The position numbers and the translations under genes were made by a program. A model generated the notes under the pieces. It was not told the DNA's origin. It was given only the letters and a program-made list of their open reading frames with translations, and searched no databases. From Akkermansiaceae bacterium UBA956 (GTDB lineage Bacteria; Verrucomicrobiota; Verrucomicrobiia; Verrucomicrobiales; Akkermansiaceae), in NCBI GenBank assembly GCA_002293145.1, contig DBCO01000010.1:262754-326753 (forward strand): DNA of 64,000 bases, read 5' to 3'. This document shows, piece by piece, positions 36,732-47,100 of this stretch. Positions within the stretch are counted from its first letter, which is position 1; the number at the start of each line of letters is the position of its first letter.

Positions 36732-37433
36732 ATGAAACTACTAAAATACTTGTTTTTAATCGGCAGTGCCTCAATGGCAAGTGCTACTATCACCATGCAA
36801 ATGAGTGGAACCGCCAGCTATGCGACTAACTTCGCCAATGGCGCTGGTGTTGGCGGCTCTACACTGGTATGGGGTATTGTTATTGACACATCTGGCAATG
36901 GTTTTGCTGGAAGTGCTGCAACACCATATATGCCAGGATTCAACTACGCTGGTAACTCTGCCGCTCCTTATGTTTTGTCCACTGTTGGTGGCGGCGCTAG
37001 TGATGATGTGCTTGTGTTGTCGTCGAACTTGATGAACCTGACAACTAATACTACAGACTCTGGATCGGTTGGCTTGAATCGTATTACTAACATTTCAAGC
37101 CTTTCATATACTACTGGCGTAGGAATTTCTGCAGGAGACACATTCCGCATTATTTGGTTTGATAGAACAGCCCTGACTGGCACATCTGCTACGGGCACTA
37201 AATACGGAATGTTTGAAATTGCCTCAACTCCTATTACTGTTGCAGCTGGCACGAGTATTGCCGGTAACACACTTGGTGCTGACCCAGGCACATATAACTA
37301 CTCACCTGCTTGGGCTGGTGCGGATTCATTGAAAACAATGAGTTTTACGCTCGGCGAAGCCGTTCCAGAAACTAGCACATCGTTGCTTGGTGCTTTGGGT
37401 GCGCTTGCGTTGCTGCGTCGTCGCCGCAACTAA
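36732..37433 (+). CDS. PEP-CTERM-like sorted surface protein
   Basis: A 233-residue protein with a signal peptide (about 1-18) and a C-terminal sorting signal: VPETST, then a hydrophobic stretch (LLGALGALALL) and RRRRN. This is a variant PEP-CTERM tail with PET instead of PEP, processed by an exosortase in the inner membrane before anchoring or secretion. The body is Ser/Thr/Gly-rich and beta-type, with no recognisable enzyme domain. It pairs with the preceding gene (20-nt gap) and ends before a strong terminator. The exosortase itself is not in the window. Confidence 0.82.
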   Translation: MKLLKYLFLIGSASMASATITMQMSGTASYATNFANGAGVGGSTLVWGIVIDTSGNGFAGSAATPYMPGFNYAGNSAAPYVLSTVGGGASDDVLVLSSNLMNLTTNTTDSGSVGLNRITNISSLSYTTGVGISAGDTFRIIWFDRTALTGTSATGTKYGMFEIASTPITVAAGTSIAGNTLGADPGTYNYSPAWAGADSLKTMSFTLGEAVPETSTSLLGALGALALLRRRRN

Positions 37434-37467
37434 TGCCTACTTTTGACTGAGATTGGTTTCTCTGCGA

Positions 37468-37502
37468 ATGAGGTCGGACTTAGGTCCGGCCTCATTTTTT
37501 TG
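37468..37502 (+). terminator. Rho-independent terminator after the PEP-CTERM gene
   Basis: The stem ATGAGGTCGGAC (37468-37479) pairs with GTCCGGCCTCAT (37484-37495) through one G-T pair, loop TTAG, then TTTTTT. Confidence 0.9.
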
Positions 37503-37700
37503 TGGCGGCGGCATCTTGCCACCCAGCCCATCGCTTGATATGCAAAGAATTCGCAGAAGCAATCCCCCGCCATAAAACAAGTTCATCAAAAAATGCCTTC
37601 CATCCCAACGGGATTGCGCCCCAAAGTCCCGCCAAGGCGGGATAGCAGCACGAAAGTGGGGCTTCCCTGGGTATGTTTCCCCATGTTGGTGAGTGAGTTC
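37503..37700. repeat. Possible dispersed repeat relic
   Basis: This stretch contains the inverted repeat TCCCGCC-AA-GGCGGGA (37627-37642) and a minus-strand frame (IPPWRDFGAQSRWDGRHFL...LFYGGGLLLRI) that resembles conserved spurious ORFs seen within dispersed repeats of this phylum. No gene is likely here. The resemblance is from memory. Confidence 0.35.
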
Positions 37701-37755
37701 CAATACCCATCTCAAATTTCCGGGTGTTTTGTGGTTTCTACTTCGGATTTTGGGA

Positions 37756-38580
37756 TCATTGCTTTTCACCAAATTGCCAAATCACTTTCTGCACAGCGGC
37801 AGGCTGAGGTTGATCAGGGCCGAGCACAAAGAGTGCTGTCGCCCAGGCATCTGCCGTAGCTGCTTCATCGGCAATGACGGTGACGGAACAAAATTTTCGC
37901 CTCACCGGAGATCCTGTGCGCGGATCGATGATGTGACTGATGACCGCCGCATCGGCATTTGTCGTCGGTTGAAACTGTCGGTAATTGCCACTCGTAGCCA
38001 TTGCCTGCTGCTGCAATCGCACAACTTGAGAGCGTGTGCTCGTTGCGGGATCAGGGTGTTCCAATGCCACCTCCCAAGCGCCATCACCTGCAATAGTTTC
38101 TCCCGCCAATTGAAACAAAAAATCATTCACACCTCGCTTGCGCAAGAGAGCCGCCATACGATCTACCGCATAGCCTTTGCCGATCGCTGAGAGATCGATG
38201 CCCTGTCCCACAGGTCCAAAACCAGCCCGATGAACCATTTCCAAGCACCGTTCATCGAATGCCCCACAACTTTCTTTGCGCACGATTTCAGCTACGCGCA
38301 GCACTTTTGCTAGATCATCGCTCGCTGGTTCGCCGCGATTGTGTCGGCAAAGATCAGAATCCTCACGCCAAGTGCTCATGACTCGCTCCCAATGCTCCAG
38401 TTCCACAGCAATTTCTGCCTGTAAGTCATGAGGATCGACTTCAGCATCGCGCCACAAAAGAGTCCACGAGCAGCCCATTGCCTGACCGTGCAATCGCTGC
38501 ACACTAGGCGTACTTTTGCGAGGTGCCAGCAGAGCCAGCACCGCAAAAATCCCCAAAAAGAGTAGAACCAAGCGTTTCAA
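37756..38580 (-). CDS. apbE: FAD:protein FMN transferase ApbE
   Basis: A 274-residue periplasmic enzyme that covalently attaches FMN to Thr in target proteins by Mg-dependent cleavage of FAD. An N-terminal anchor (about 4-20) is followed by the ApbE domain: GQAMGCSWTLLW, STWREDSDLCRHNRG, GIDLSAIGKGYAVDRMA (FAD and metal site), MATSGNYR and SHIIDPRTGSPV. It lies 105 nt downstream (left) of a NosR-like protein that carries two FMN-attachment motifs, so that protein is its probable target. Confidence 0.92.
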   Translation of the reverse strand: MKRLVLLFLGIFAVLALLAPRKSTPSVQRLHGQAMGCSWTLLWRDAEVDPHDLQAEIAVELEHWERVMSTWREDSDLCRHNRGEPASDDLAKVLRVAEIVRKESCGAFDERCLEMVHRAGFGPVGQGIDLSAIGKGYAVDRMAALLRKRGVNDFLFQLAGETIAGDGAWEVALEHPDPATSTRSQVVRLQQQAMATSGNYRQFQPTTNADAAVISHIIDPRTGSPVRRKFCSVTVIADEAATADAWATALFVLGPDQPQPAAVQKVIWQFGEKQ

Positions 38581-38685
38581 TCGACAGGAAAATTTTTCCT
38601 AGAGCTTTTTTCGCTGATGAAATCAAATTTGAAAAGCCCAAATTGGTGTGGGTTCATTGTGGCGCCATCGCGCTCAAGTATTTGC

Positions 38686-40338
38686 TCAAACCACAAATCT
38701 CACCAGCCACGCAACTACTACGAATACCGTAGCAATGCTGTCACGTCTCGTCCAGCGGGCGGGGGCGTGAGTGAGAAATTTCAGCAAGGCGCCGGTGGGG
38801 CATCCATAATGGCAATAGGCCTGTGGCAGAAACAACGCAGCAATTAGTCCGATGGTGAAAATGGCGGCGGGCAGAAATGCGATGAAGCCAGTATTCCAAA
38901 TCTCGAACGGCTCGGCATGGGCGAAGGCGAGTTGCCAGCCGAGAATCGCCAATCCCCAGATGACCAGCAGCGTCAACCACGGCAGGTGCTGCAGTGAGCG
39001 GTGCAACCACGCAGGCAATGCCATGCGCTTCTTCACGACCATGCTAAGCAGGGTTTGTGCGGCTCCGTGTGGACAAATGCGGCTACAATAGAAATTTTTC
39101 CCGGTGAATGCTGGCACCATCAAGGCAACGGCACTCAATGCCAACATCGGCAAGGCATTACGCCAAGAAATCCCATGCCGAGCCCAACCGATCCATTGGT
39201 CTTGACCGACAAGCAATCCTAACGCAATCCCTGCTGCGATCGACATGAGCGCCGCGACCACCCGCGAGCGTTTGTCGCCGCGCGTGCCTAGCCAAATTCC
39301 TGCACCGATCCACAGTGCCGCCATGGGCCATTGCCAAGGCAGGGCAGGGGAAGTGGGCGGCTGTTGCCAGCGCCGCAGCATTTCCACCACCGTTCCATAC
39401 ACCGAGCGCACGGTGGTGCTAGCTCCGCTGACTAACAAAAACTCCGATTGATCCTTGCTGCGGGTAATTTCTTCGATGGAGCGACCGCGAAAGCCATCGT
39501 CGTAGCGCAGCTCGTCAGTCACATCGCTGCGGTAGGGTTCATTGTCTCGACTACCGAGCAAAAGCACGCCTGCGATGCGCCCATCAACTCCAATGCCAAT
39601 CAGCACATCACTGCTGCCCTGAAATCCCCGCTCTTGCACACCCATACGTGAGCTATGCAGAACGTGGCCTAACATTTTCTCTCCCTGATGCACGGTGAAA
39701 ATCCCCGCTCGGGGCGTATCATCGCGTCGATCAGCTTGAGGGAACCATTCCTTGATTTGCTCGAGTTTCCAATCATCGGGAAAAAAGCGATCCATTCCTT
39801 CTGATCCAAAGCGCGCAGCGATGCCACGGGCAATGCTATCGCTCGTCAGCGAGGCTCCAGATACCAAAATCGGCTGTCCATAGTCGCCCAGTGCGGCTTC
39901 ACCGCGCCCTTGCCACTGTTGCCAAAATGACACATCGCGGCGAACTTTTTCGACATGACCAGCGGTATCGGCACTGCTGAGAAAATCTACGGATTTCACC
40001 TTGCGTGCGGCATCGAGAACGATGGCTACCTCGGATGGACCGGCGTAGCCGAGGATGCTGCGAGCTGCGGGATTGCTGCGGGTGATCCAGCCGAGCGTGG
40101 TGGATTCGGCATCGCGCACGGCATAAAATCCCTCTTCAGCCTGATCATCCATCAAGCCACCAGGGAAATGCTGCATTGCGATCACGCGCAAGTCCGTGGG
40201 ATCATCCTCGTCCGTTTTTTGCGAAAATGCCAAGGCCGCCATGGCCAGGCCGATCAAGCTCAAGCGGCACACACCGATGCCCCAGCGTTGCCAGCGGCGA
40301 CGCCAATGTGAGGGGGAAATGATTTTGCGTTGAGACAT
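38686..40338 (-). CDS. NosR-like membrane flavoprotein with two FMN-attachment motifs
   Basis: A 550-residue membrane protein for extracytoplasmic electron transfer. After a signal-anchor (about 21-38) come two FMN-binding domains; the first has SGASLT (residues 160-165, acceptor Thr165), the second SGASTT (304-309, acceptor Thr309), both matching the [S/T]GA[S/T]xT motif recognised by ApbE. Several membrane helices follow (about 336-352, 363-378, 395-412, 453-472, 486-505) with two cysteine motifs, CSRICP (Cys418, Cys422) and CHYGCP (Cys509, Cys513), as in NosR/NirI. The protein ends after about 35 more residues and lacks the C-terminal [4Fe-4S] ferredoxin domain of NosR. ApbE is encoded just downstream. 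Confidence 0.85.
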   Translation of the reverse strand: MSQRKIISPSHWRRRWQRWGIGVCRLSLIGLAMAALAFSQKTDEDDPTDLRVIAMQHFPGGLMDDQAEEGFYAVRDAESTTLGWITRSNPAARSILGYAGPSEVAIVLDAARKVKSVDFLSSADTAGHVEKVRRDVSFWQQWQGRGEAALGDYGQPILVSGASLTSDSIARGIAARFGSEGMDRFFPDDWKLEQIKEWFPQADRRDDTPRAGIFTVHQGEKMLGHVLHSSRMGVQERGFQGSSDVLIGIGVDGRIAGVLLLGSRDNEPYRSDVTDELRYDDGFRGRSIEEITRSKDQSEFLLVSGASTTVRSVYGTVVEMLRRWQQPPTSPALPWQWPMAALWIGAGIWLGTRGDKRSRVVAALMSIAAGIALGLLVGQDQWIGWARHGISWRNALPMLALSAVALMVPAFTGKNFYCSRICPHGAAQTLLSMVVKKRMALPAWLHRSLQHLPWLTLLVIWGLAILGWQLAFAHAEPFEIWNTGFIAFLPAAIFTIGLIAALFLPQAYCHYGCPTGALLKFLTHAPARWTRRDSIATVFVVVAWLVRFVV

Positions 40339-40368
40339 GGTAGCGCGATGGAATACGTGTCCGTGTAA

Positions 40369-41412
40369 TTAAATATTTCGCGCAAGGATTTCCTCCACTG
40401 CCCACGCCGCGTGCTCGGCAATGAGCGGATCCGCATCGATGCGCGCGACTTCTAGGGCTGGAAGATCAGCGCGCGTGCCGACGTTGCCAAGGGCGATGCA
40501 GACATTGCGCAGAAAGCGATTGCGCTTGATCCGCTTGATCGGCGAGCGGGCAAAGACGCGGCGAAAGGTTTCATCATCGAAGCCGAGAAAATCGCTGAGC
40601 GAGTGCTGGAAAATTTCCGCGCGGGCATGAAATTGGGCGTGTTGGGAAAGTTGCGCAAAACGATTCCAGGGACAGGCGCTGAGGCAATCATCGCAGCCGT
40701 AAATGCGATCACCGATAGCGCGGCGGAATTCTAACGGAATTGCGCCCTTGTGCTCGATGGTAAGATAGGATACGCAGCGGCGGGCGTCGACACGATGTGG
40801 TGCAATGATCGCTTGGGTGGGGCATGCGGTGATGCAGCGGGTACACTTGCCGCAATGATCACCAAAGGGAGAATCGGCGACGAGCGGCAGCGTCGTGAGC
40901 AACTCGGCAAGGAAAAGCCAAGTTCCGAATTTGCGATGAATTTGTACCGTGCTCTTGCCGTTCCAGCCAAGGCCGGCATCGGTGGCAAAATCGCGTTCTA
41001 GCACAGGACCAGTATCGACGTAATAGCGCTGGGTGCCGCCGAGTGCCTGCAGTGCAGCATCCATCGCCTTGAGACGATCACCAATGAGATCGTGGTAGTC
41101 CTCATTCCATGAGTAGCGGGCGATGCGGTATTGATCATTTGCTGAACTACTACCTGGATAGTAATTCATCCCAAGGCAAATCACCGCACGGCAGCCTGGC
41201 AAGACCTCGCGCGGATCACAGCGGCGTTCTTGATTGCGCTCCAGCCAAGTCATTTCTCCATGCATACCTTGCTCCACCCAGTGAAGGTAGTCATCGGCAT
41301 GCGTGGCGCGATTGGCAGTTGCGATGCGGCAATCGTCAAAGCCACATTCACGGGCGATGGTGCGCACACGGGCCACCAGCTCATCATCGATGGGCGCATT
41401 GCCGAGACTCAT
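40369..41412 (-). CDS. queG: Epoxyqueuosine reductase QueG
   Basis: A 347-residue cobalamin- and iron-sulfur-dependent enzyme that reduces epoxyqueuosine to queuosine in tRNA (the last step). YYVDTGPVLER (about 130-140) contains the catalytic Asp. The two [4Fe-4S] clusters use HCGKCTRCITACP (Cys187, 190, 193, 197) and Cys213 with CDDCLSACPWN (Cys240, 243, 247). The C-terminus is HEAT-like (FLRNVCIALGNVG...). Length is typical of the short form. Its ATG overlaps the stop of aroK (41409-41412). Confidence 0.95.
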   Translation of the reverse strand: MSLGNAPIDDELVARVRTIARECGFDDCRIATANRATHADDYLHWVEQGMHGEMTWLERNQERRCDPREVLPGCRAVICLGMNYYPGSSSANDQYRIARYSWNEDYHDLIGDRLKAMDAALQALGGTQRYYVDTGPVLERDFATDAGLGWNGKSTVQIHRKFGTWLFLAELLTTLPLVADSPFGDHCGKCTRCITACPTQAIIAPHRVDARRCVSYLTIEHKGAIPLEFRRAIGDRIYGCDDCLSACPWNRFAQLSQHAQFHARAEIFQHSLSDFLGFDDETFRRVFARSPIKRIKRNRFLRNVCIALGNVGTRADLPALEVARIDADPLIAEHAAWAVEEILARNI

Positions 41413-41963
41413 GATTGCTGCTGGGAAAAATAGTAATGTGCACTTTCGAGAATGCCAGCGGCGATTTCAGCGCGGTTAAGCCCCGCCACATCGATGACGA
41501 GATGAGCGCATTCACGGTAGAGCGGTGTGCGTTTTTCTAGCAACTCAGCAATGACGGCACGCGGGTTGTCTGTTTGCAGGATCGGGCGTTCACGATTTTT
41601 TTTGGTACGCTGGTAAATCGTTTCAGGGCTAGCACGCAGCCAAACGACGTAGCCGAGCTTACGCAGGATCTCGCGATTTTCCTCGCGTAGGATTGCCCCG
41701 CCACCGGTGGAAATGACCGTGCTACTCGGATTTTTTTCTAACAAGTCAGCTATCACGGCGGCCTCGAGATCGCGAAATTCCACTTCACCGAGACTGGCAA
41801 AAATTTCCGTGATCTTACAGTCGGCGCGGGCTTCGATTTCAGCATCGGTATCGACCAGCGCGAAGCCTAGAACACGCTTGAGTTCACGACCTATCGTGGA
41901 CTTTCCACAGCCCATAAAGCCGATGAGTATGATGTTCTGGACTTGCGTCCCCGTCTGATTCAT
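41409..41963 (-). CDS. aroK: Shikimate kinase AroK
   Basis: A 184-residue enzyme that phosphorylates shikimate in aromatic amino acid synthesis. The ATG at 41963 (MNQTGTQVQN) is preferred over one eight codons upstream because the P-loop protein then starts at the normal distance. Walker A is GFMGCGKST (15-23); VDTDAEIE carries the shikimate-binding Asp; ISTGGGAILR is the GGG motif; RTKKNRERPIL is the lid with the Arg. The gene overlaps queG by four bases. Confidence 0.94.
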   Translation of the reverse strand: MNQTGTQVQNIILIGFMGCGKSTIGRELKRVLGFALVDTDAEIEARADCKITEIFASLGEVEFRDLEAAVIADLLEKNPSSTVISTGGGAILREENREILRKLGYVVWLRASPETIYQRTKKNRERPILQTDNPRAVIAELLEKRTPLYRECAHLVIDVAGLNRAEIAAGILESAHYYFSQQQS

Positions 41964-42214
41964 GGATGTAGTATGACAGCAAATCACAGTGAGGCAAGGC
42001 TATGTTCCTCAGGAGATTCTTGATTTTTTAGCCACAAAAAAACGCAAGAATCGAAAAATCAGCGGTGGAATTTCTGATCCATGCGTGTGAAAAGCATTTT
42101 TGAGCCAAAGATATTTTGAGTTCTGCCATCAAGTCTGAGGTCCTATGCCTGATAGTCTTGTGTCTTTTTCCAAAATCAGTCACATTCATTGGCGTGAGCG
42201 AGGAGCGAAAAAAG

Positions 42215-43264
42215 ATGCCGCAGTTGGATGGATTGCGTGCTTTGGCAATGTTGGGGGTGATTTATCATCATTGGCTGCCGCAGTCTTGGCGCTTTCATTT
42301 TCCTACGGAAGCGGGGCTATTTTTGTTTTTTGTACTGAGTGGATTTTTGATGGCTCAGGGCTTATTGCGCGAGCGTGAGGTGCTACCGAAGGCAATGATT
42401 TTGAAGCGTTTTCATGCGAAGAGATTTCGCCGCATTTATCCTGCTTACTATGCGGCATTGCTGCTGGCCTTGGCATTGGGGGTAAGTGAGCTGTGGGAGT
42501 ATCCGTTGTGGTGGTTGACCAATGCGCAGAATTTTTTGATCCTGGATCTCGGCTATTGGCCACCCTCGGTATCACATTTTTGGACCTTGGCGGTGGAGCA
42601 GCAGTATTATTTGGTGTGGCCCTTGGTGTTGTTGTTTGTGCCGCGACGATTTTTGATGGCAGTCTTAGTGCTGCTCTGTCTCTGCTCGCCGTTAGTGCGC
42701 TTTTCATCGGACGCCGGTGGATGGTTATCGATGGATCTGATTCCATGGGGTTTGCTTGATGATTTTGCGTTAGGCTCCTTGCTGGCCCTACTGATGCATC
42801 AGGGTATGGTCTTTCCGAGGCGCTGGTTGGATTTGCTTGGTTCTGCAGCCTTGTTGGGCTATGCCTATCTTTACATTTCTTGGGAAATGCATGGAGCAGT
42901 GCCGCTGTGGTGCCACCTGCAGCAGACCTTGTTGGCGGTGGTGTTCATGATGGTGATCTCGCGTGCGGCAGCAGGCCGGTGGGGGATTTTTTCTCGAATT
43001 TTGGAGCATCGGCATTTGGTAAAACTGGGCCAGGTCTCCTATGGGATTTATTTATTTCATAACATTGCGCCGCTGGTGGTGGGGAAATTGTTCTGGTTTT
43101 TATGGGACGAGCGGATTCCGGGAAATCTCGCGATTGTGCTGCGCTTGCCGTTTTTTATGGTCATAACATGGGTTCTGGTTTGGTTGTGCCATCGCTACGT
43201 GGAGCGGCCGATGATGGATCGTGCTGGAAGGATCAAATCTGCTGGTGCTAGCCAGAGAAGTTGA
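42215..43264 (+). CDS. Acyltransferase family 3 (OafA/YrhL-like) membrane protein
   Basis: A 349-residue membrane O-acyltransferase. I chose the ATG at 42215 because AGGAG (42201-42205) lies nine bases upstream and the protein then opens with MPQLDGLRALAMLGVIYHHW, the family's signature start, with the key His in HHW. An upstream frame from 42116 adds 33 unlikely residues. About ten membrane segments follow; the conserved FWTLAVEQQYYLVWPLVL and GYAYLYIS patterns are visible. Such enzymes acetylate or otherwise acylate surface sugars. The substrate is not predictable. The gene lies alone between aroK and a peroxiredoxin. Confidence 0.9.
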   Translation: MPQLDGLRALAMLGVIYHHWLPQSWRFHFPTEAGLFLFFVLSGFLMAQGLLREREVLPKAMILKRFHAKRFRRIYPAYYAALLLALALGVSELWEYPLWWLTNAQNFLILDLGYWPPSVSHFWTLAVEQQYYLVWPLVLLFVPRRFLMAVLVLLCLCSPLVRFSSDAGGWLSMDLIPWGLLDDFALGSLLALLMHQGMVFPRRWLDLLGSAALLGYAYLYISWEMHGAVPLWCHLQQTLLAVVFMMVISRAAAGRWGIFSRILEHRHLVKLGQVSYGIYLFHNIAPLVVGKLFWFLWDERIPGNLAIVLRLPFFMVITWVLVWLCHRYVERPMMDRAGRIKSAGASQRS

Positions 43265-43301
43265 TCTTTTCAATGGCGGAAGAAACCATTGCAGCTGATG
43301 C

Positions 43302-43811
43302 TTATTTTTTCTCGATCACTTTGAGCACGTCAGCTGCTTGCTGATCGGTAGCAGCCGCGAGATCGCGCCAGACGAGTTTGCCATCGAGGAACAAAAAGGC
43401 TTGGCGTTTGGCGAAACCAGCGAGGTGGGGAACGCCAAATGCATCAGCGACTTTTCCTTCTTTGTCGGCCAGCAGTGTAAAGGGCAATTTGTATTTGTCA
43501 GCAAAGGCTTTCTGCGCTTTCACGGAATCGAGGCTGACGCCAAAAACTTTCACACCTTTTTCAGTGATCGCTTCATAAGAATCGCGTAAGCTACAAGCCT
43601 GTTTGGTGCAGCCTGGGGTGTCTGCTTTGGGATAAAAGTACACCAGCACATAGCCCTTGGCGGCTGATTCGGCGAGTTTCACTTCTTTGCCGAGTTGGTC
43701 AACACAACTGACGCTCGGTACCGGGGAGCTTTCGGCAATGGGTTCGGCGGCACCGGGAAGGGTGATACCAATCACGGCAGCGGCAGGAGCAAGAAATTTA
43801 AGAGGATTCAT
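43302..43811 (-). CDS. Exported peroxiredoxin of the BCP/PrxQ type
   Basis: A 169-residue thiol peroxidase with a signal peptide (about 1-22), so it acts outside the cytoplasm. The catalytic motif FYPKADTPGCTKQACSLRD has peroxidatic Cys68 and, five residues later, Cys73, the resolving Cys of PrxQ/BCP. VFGVSLDSVKAQKAFADKY and LPFTLLADKEGKVADAFGV are family-typical. Export of a BCP-type protein is less usual, but the hydrophobic start supports it. It ends convergently with the acyltransferase gene. Confidence 0.88.
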   Translation of the reverse strand: MNPLKFLAPAAAVIGITLPGAAEPIAESSPVPSVSCVDQLGKEVKLAESAAKGYVLVYFYPKADTPGCTKQACSLRDSYEAITEKGVKVFGVSLDSVKAQKAFADKYKLPFTLLADKEGKVADAFGVPHLAGFAKRQAFLFLDGKLVWRDLAAATDQQAADVLKVIEKK

Positions 43812-43933
43812 CTGGCATAATCTCGCACAGACTCACAAAAATGCAAACGTCAATTTTTTATTGGACAAAGTCGGTGTTTTCCTACAAGCTCCGCGCCCCG
43901 CTACGGTGTAAGCTGTTGCGGAACACTCACGAT

Positions 43934-44002
<69 letters not shown>

Positions 44003-44008
<6 letters not shown>

Positions 44009-44083
44009 TCGTGAGTTTTTTTGTACTCGTTTACCGAGCGCATGGAGCAGCCACCTTACCACCATCGTGAGTTTTTTTGTACT
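44003..44083. repeat. 25-bp direct repeat of the tRNA-Met 3' end with T7 tract
   Basis: The bases from the tRNA CCA on (ccaccatcgtgagttttttt, then gtact; 44003-44027) recur exactly at 44059-44083. On the other side of the tRNA, ctcacgatgg (43926-43935) is the inverse of ccatcgtgag, so the tRNA is bracketed by an inverted repeat followed by T7, which would act as a terminator. Confidence 0.85.
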
Positions 44084-44137
44084 TTTCTGCGCGTGAGCTT
44101 GTTTTTTCGCGCAAGCTGGGACTAGACTGTGGCGCAC

Positions 44138-47100
44138 ATGTCCGGCTCCTTTGTTCATCTTCACCTGCATACTGAATATTCCACGCTCGATGGGATGACG
44201 CGCGCGGGTAACGTCGCCAAACGCGCGGCGGAACTGGGCATGCCTGCCGTTGCAATGACTGATCATGGCAATATGTATGGCGCGATCAAGTTTTACATGG
44301 CCTGCATGAAGGCCGAGGTGAAGCCGATTTTGGGCTGCGAAATTTATCTTTGTCCAACTACTAAGGAGGAAAAAAAGGACATCCCTGGGCGCAAGCGCAA
44401 CTGTCACATGACCTTGTTGGCAGAAAATAACACAGGCTGGGAAAATCTCACTAAGCTGGTTACGTTAGGGCACCTGGAGGGCATGTATTATGGCAAACCA
44501 CGGGTAGAACGCGCGGATTTACGGAAATTTTCTGAAGGCATCATCTGCCTGACCGGTTGCATCTCGGGACCGGTGAATGAGTGGCTGCTCGCCGGTGATC
44601 GCGAGAAGGCGAAAGAAACACTAACTGAATTGATCGACATATACGGCAAGAACAATGTCTATGTGGAAATCCACAATCACCAACTCGGACCACAACTCCA
44701 GGTTTTGCCGCAATTGGTGGAATTAGCGCGCGAATTTGATCTTAAGCTTGTCGCGGCTAATGACGTACATTTCCTCAATCGCAGCGATCACGAGGCCCAC
44801 GATGCGCTGATCTGCATCGGCACAGGTAAGCAGCTCATCGATGAAAATCGCATGCGCTACACCCCGGAGGTCTATTTTAAAACTGCGGAGGAAATGCGCG
44901 AGGTCTTCGCCGATTTGCCCGAGGCCTGCGATCATACCTTGGAGATTGCTGAGCGTTGCAATGTCACGTTGAAGCTCGATTCGACGAGCTCGGAAAAATA
45001 CCCGCAGTTCGGCACTCCGGATGGTTCTCCCCGTGAGGAATATTTTCGACGACTCTGTTATGAGGGGCTGGAACGTCGCTACGGCAAGGAAAAAGCAGCC
45101 GATCCCGAAGTGACGGCGCGTCTTGATTATGAGATCGACACCATCAACAAGCTCGGCTTTGCCTCCTACTTCTTGATCACTGCCGACTTCATCCAATGGG
45201 CGCGCGATCACAACATTCCCGTCGGCCCAGGCCGGGGTTCGGCGGCGGGTTCGCTCGTCGCCTACACCATGGGCATCACCGACATTTGCCCACTGCGTTT
45301 CGGATTGTTATTCGAACGTTTCCTCAATCCGGAACGCGTTAGTCCGCCCGATGTCGACATCGACTTTTGCCAATCGCGTCGCGGCGAAGTTATCGAATAC
45401 GTGCGCGATAAATACGGACGCCGCTCGGTTTCGCAAATCATCACCTACGGCACCCTCGGTGCCAAGAGTGTGATTCGTGACGTTGCCCGCGTGATGGGTG
45501 TCTCCTACGGCGAGGCCGATCGCATTGCGAAAATGATCGAAGCCAAGCCGGGCATCACTTTAGATAAAGAGTGGAAAGATAAACCGGAACTGCGTGAATT
45601 GGTCGATAGCTCCACCACCTATCATGAGCTCTGGGACTACGCGATCAAGCTCGAAGGTCTGGTCCGTAATACCGGTGTGCACGCCGCTGGTGTAGTGATC
45701 GGCGATCGTCCGCTCGATGACCATGTTCCGCTAACTCTCGGCAACGAGGGCGAGGTCGTTACGCAATTTGACATGGGTGCGATCACCGAATGTGGACTCC
45801 TGAAAATGGACTTCCTCGGTCTGAAAAACTTGACTGTCATTCACGACGCCGAGGAGCACATCCGCAAGAAGATCCCCGGCTTCCGTGTTGCCGATGTGGA
45901 ATTGGAAGATCCCAGGACTTTTGAGATTCTCAATCGCGGTGAAACGATGGGTGTTTTCCAGTTAGAGTCTGGCGGCATGGTCGAAACTTGTCGCAAATAC
46001 GGCATCGAACGCATCGATGATATTATTGACTTGCTCGCGCTGTATCGCCCCGGTGCCATGCAGTTCATTGATCAAATGATCGAGGTAAAAAAAGGTCGTC
46101 AAAAACCGATCTTTGAGCATCCTTTGTTAGAGCAAGTCTCTGGCTCCACCTATGGCATCATGATCTATCAGGAACAGGTGCAGAATGCGGCCAAGCTACT
46201 TGCGGGCTATACGCTCGGCGGCGCTGACTTGCTGCGTCGTGCGATGAGCAAAAAGGACCCCGAGAAAATGGCCAAAGAGCGCAGCACCTTCGTTAGAGGA
46301 TGTGCTGAAACCAATAACATTGGCGAGAAACTTGCCAACCAGATTTTCGATAAGATCGAGATGTTCGCTGGTTACGGATTCAACAAATCTCACTCCGCCT
46401 GCTACGGCCACATCTCTTACTGGACGGCTTATCTCAAAGCAAATCACCCGGTCGAATTCATGGCCGCATTGCTTTCTAACGAGATCAACAACACCGATAA
46501 AATTTCCGTTTTCGTCGCAGAGTGCCATCGCATGAAAATTGAGATTTTACCGCCCAATCTCAACAAATCAGGCCTGCGCTTTTTGCCGGAAACTACGCCT
46601 TCGGGAGCGGCGGCGATACGCTATGGCCTCGCCGCTATCAAGAACTGTGGCGAAGGTGCCATGGCCATTGCCATCGAAGAACGCGATGCGAATGGCGAAT
46701 TCAAATCGCTCGAAGACCTCGCTAATCGACTCGACTCGCGCGTGGTGAACAAGCGCATTTTGGAAAACCTCGTCAAGGCCGGCGTGCTTGATTGGGTCGG
46801 CGAAACTCGCGCTACTATGTTTCTGCGTCTTGAAGCTGTCGTCGCCGCGTCCTCCTCCCTGCACAAAGATCGCGCCTCAGGGCAAGTGTCTCTGTTTGAC
46901 TCCGTGGACTTTGCCCCACCCGTGGCACCTATGAAAAAAGGAGAGATTCTCGAAGAGTGGTCCAAGGATGAACGACTCGCGCATGAGAAAGAATTGTTAG
47001 GTTTCTATGTGACCGGACATCCGCTCGATAAGTTCCGCGGTTTGCTCGACTCTGATAAATTTTGCAAAATTGGCCTCATCGATGATCTCGATACCAGCAA

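Noticed and set aside
44129..44137. GTG start of dnaE three codons upstream
   Set aside because: The ATG at 44138 starts the conserved HLHLHTEYS region at the usual distance, while the GTG has no ribosome-binding site.
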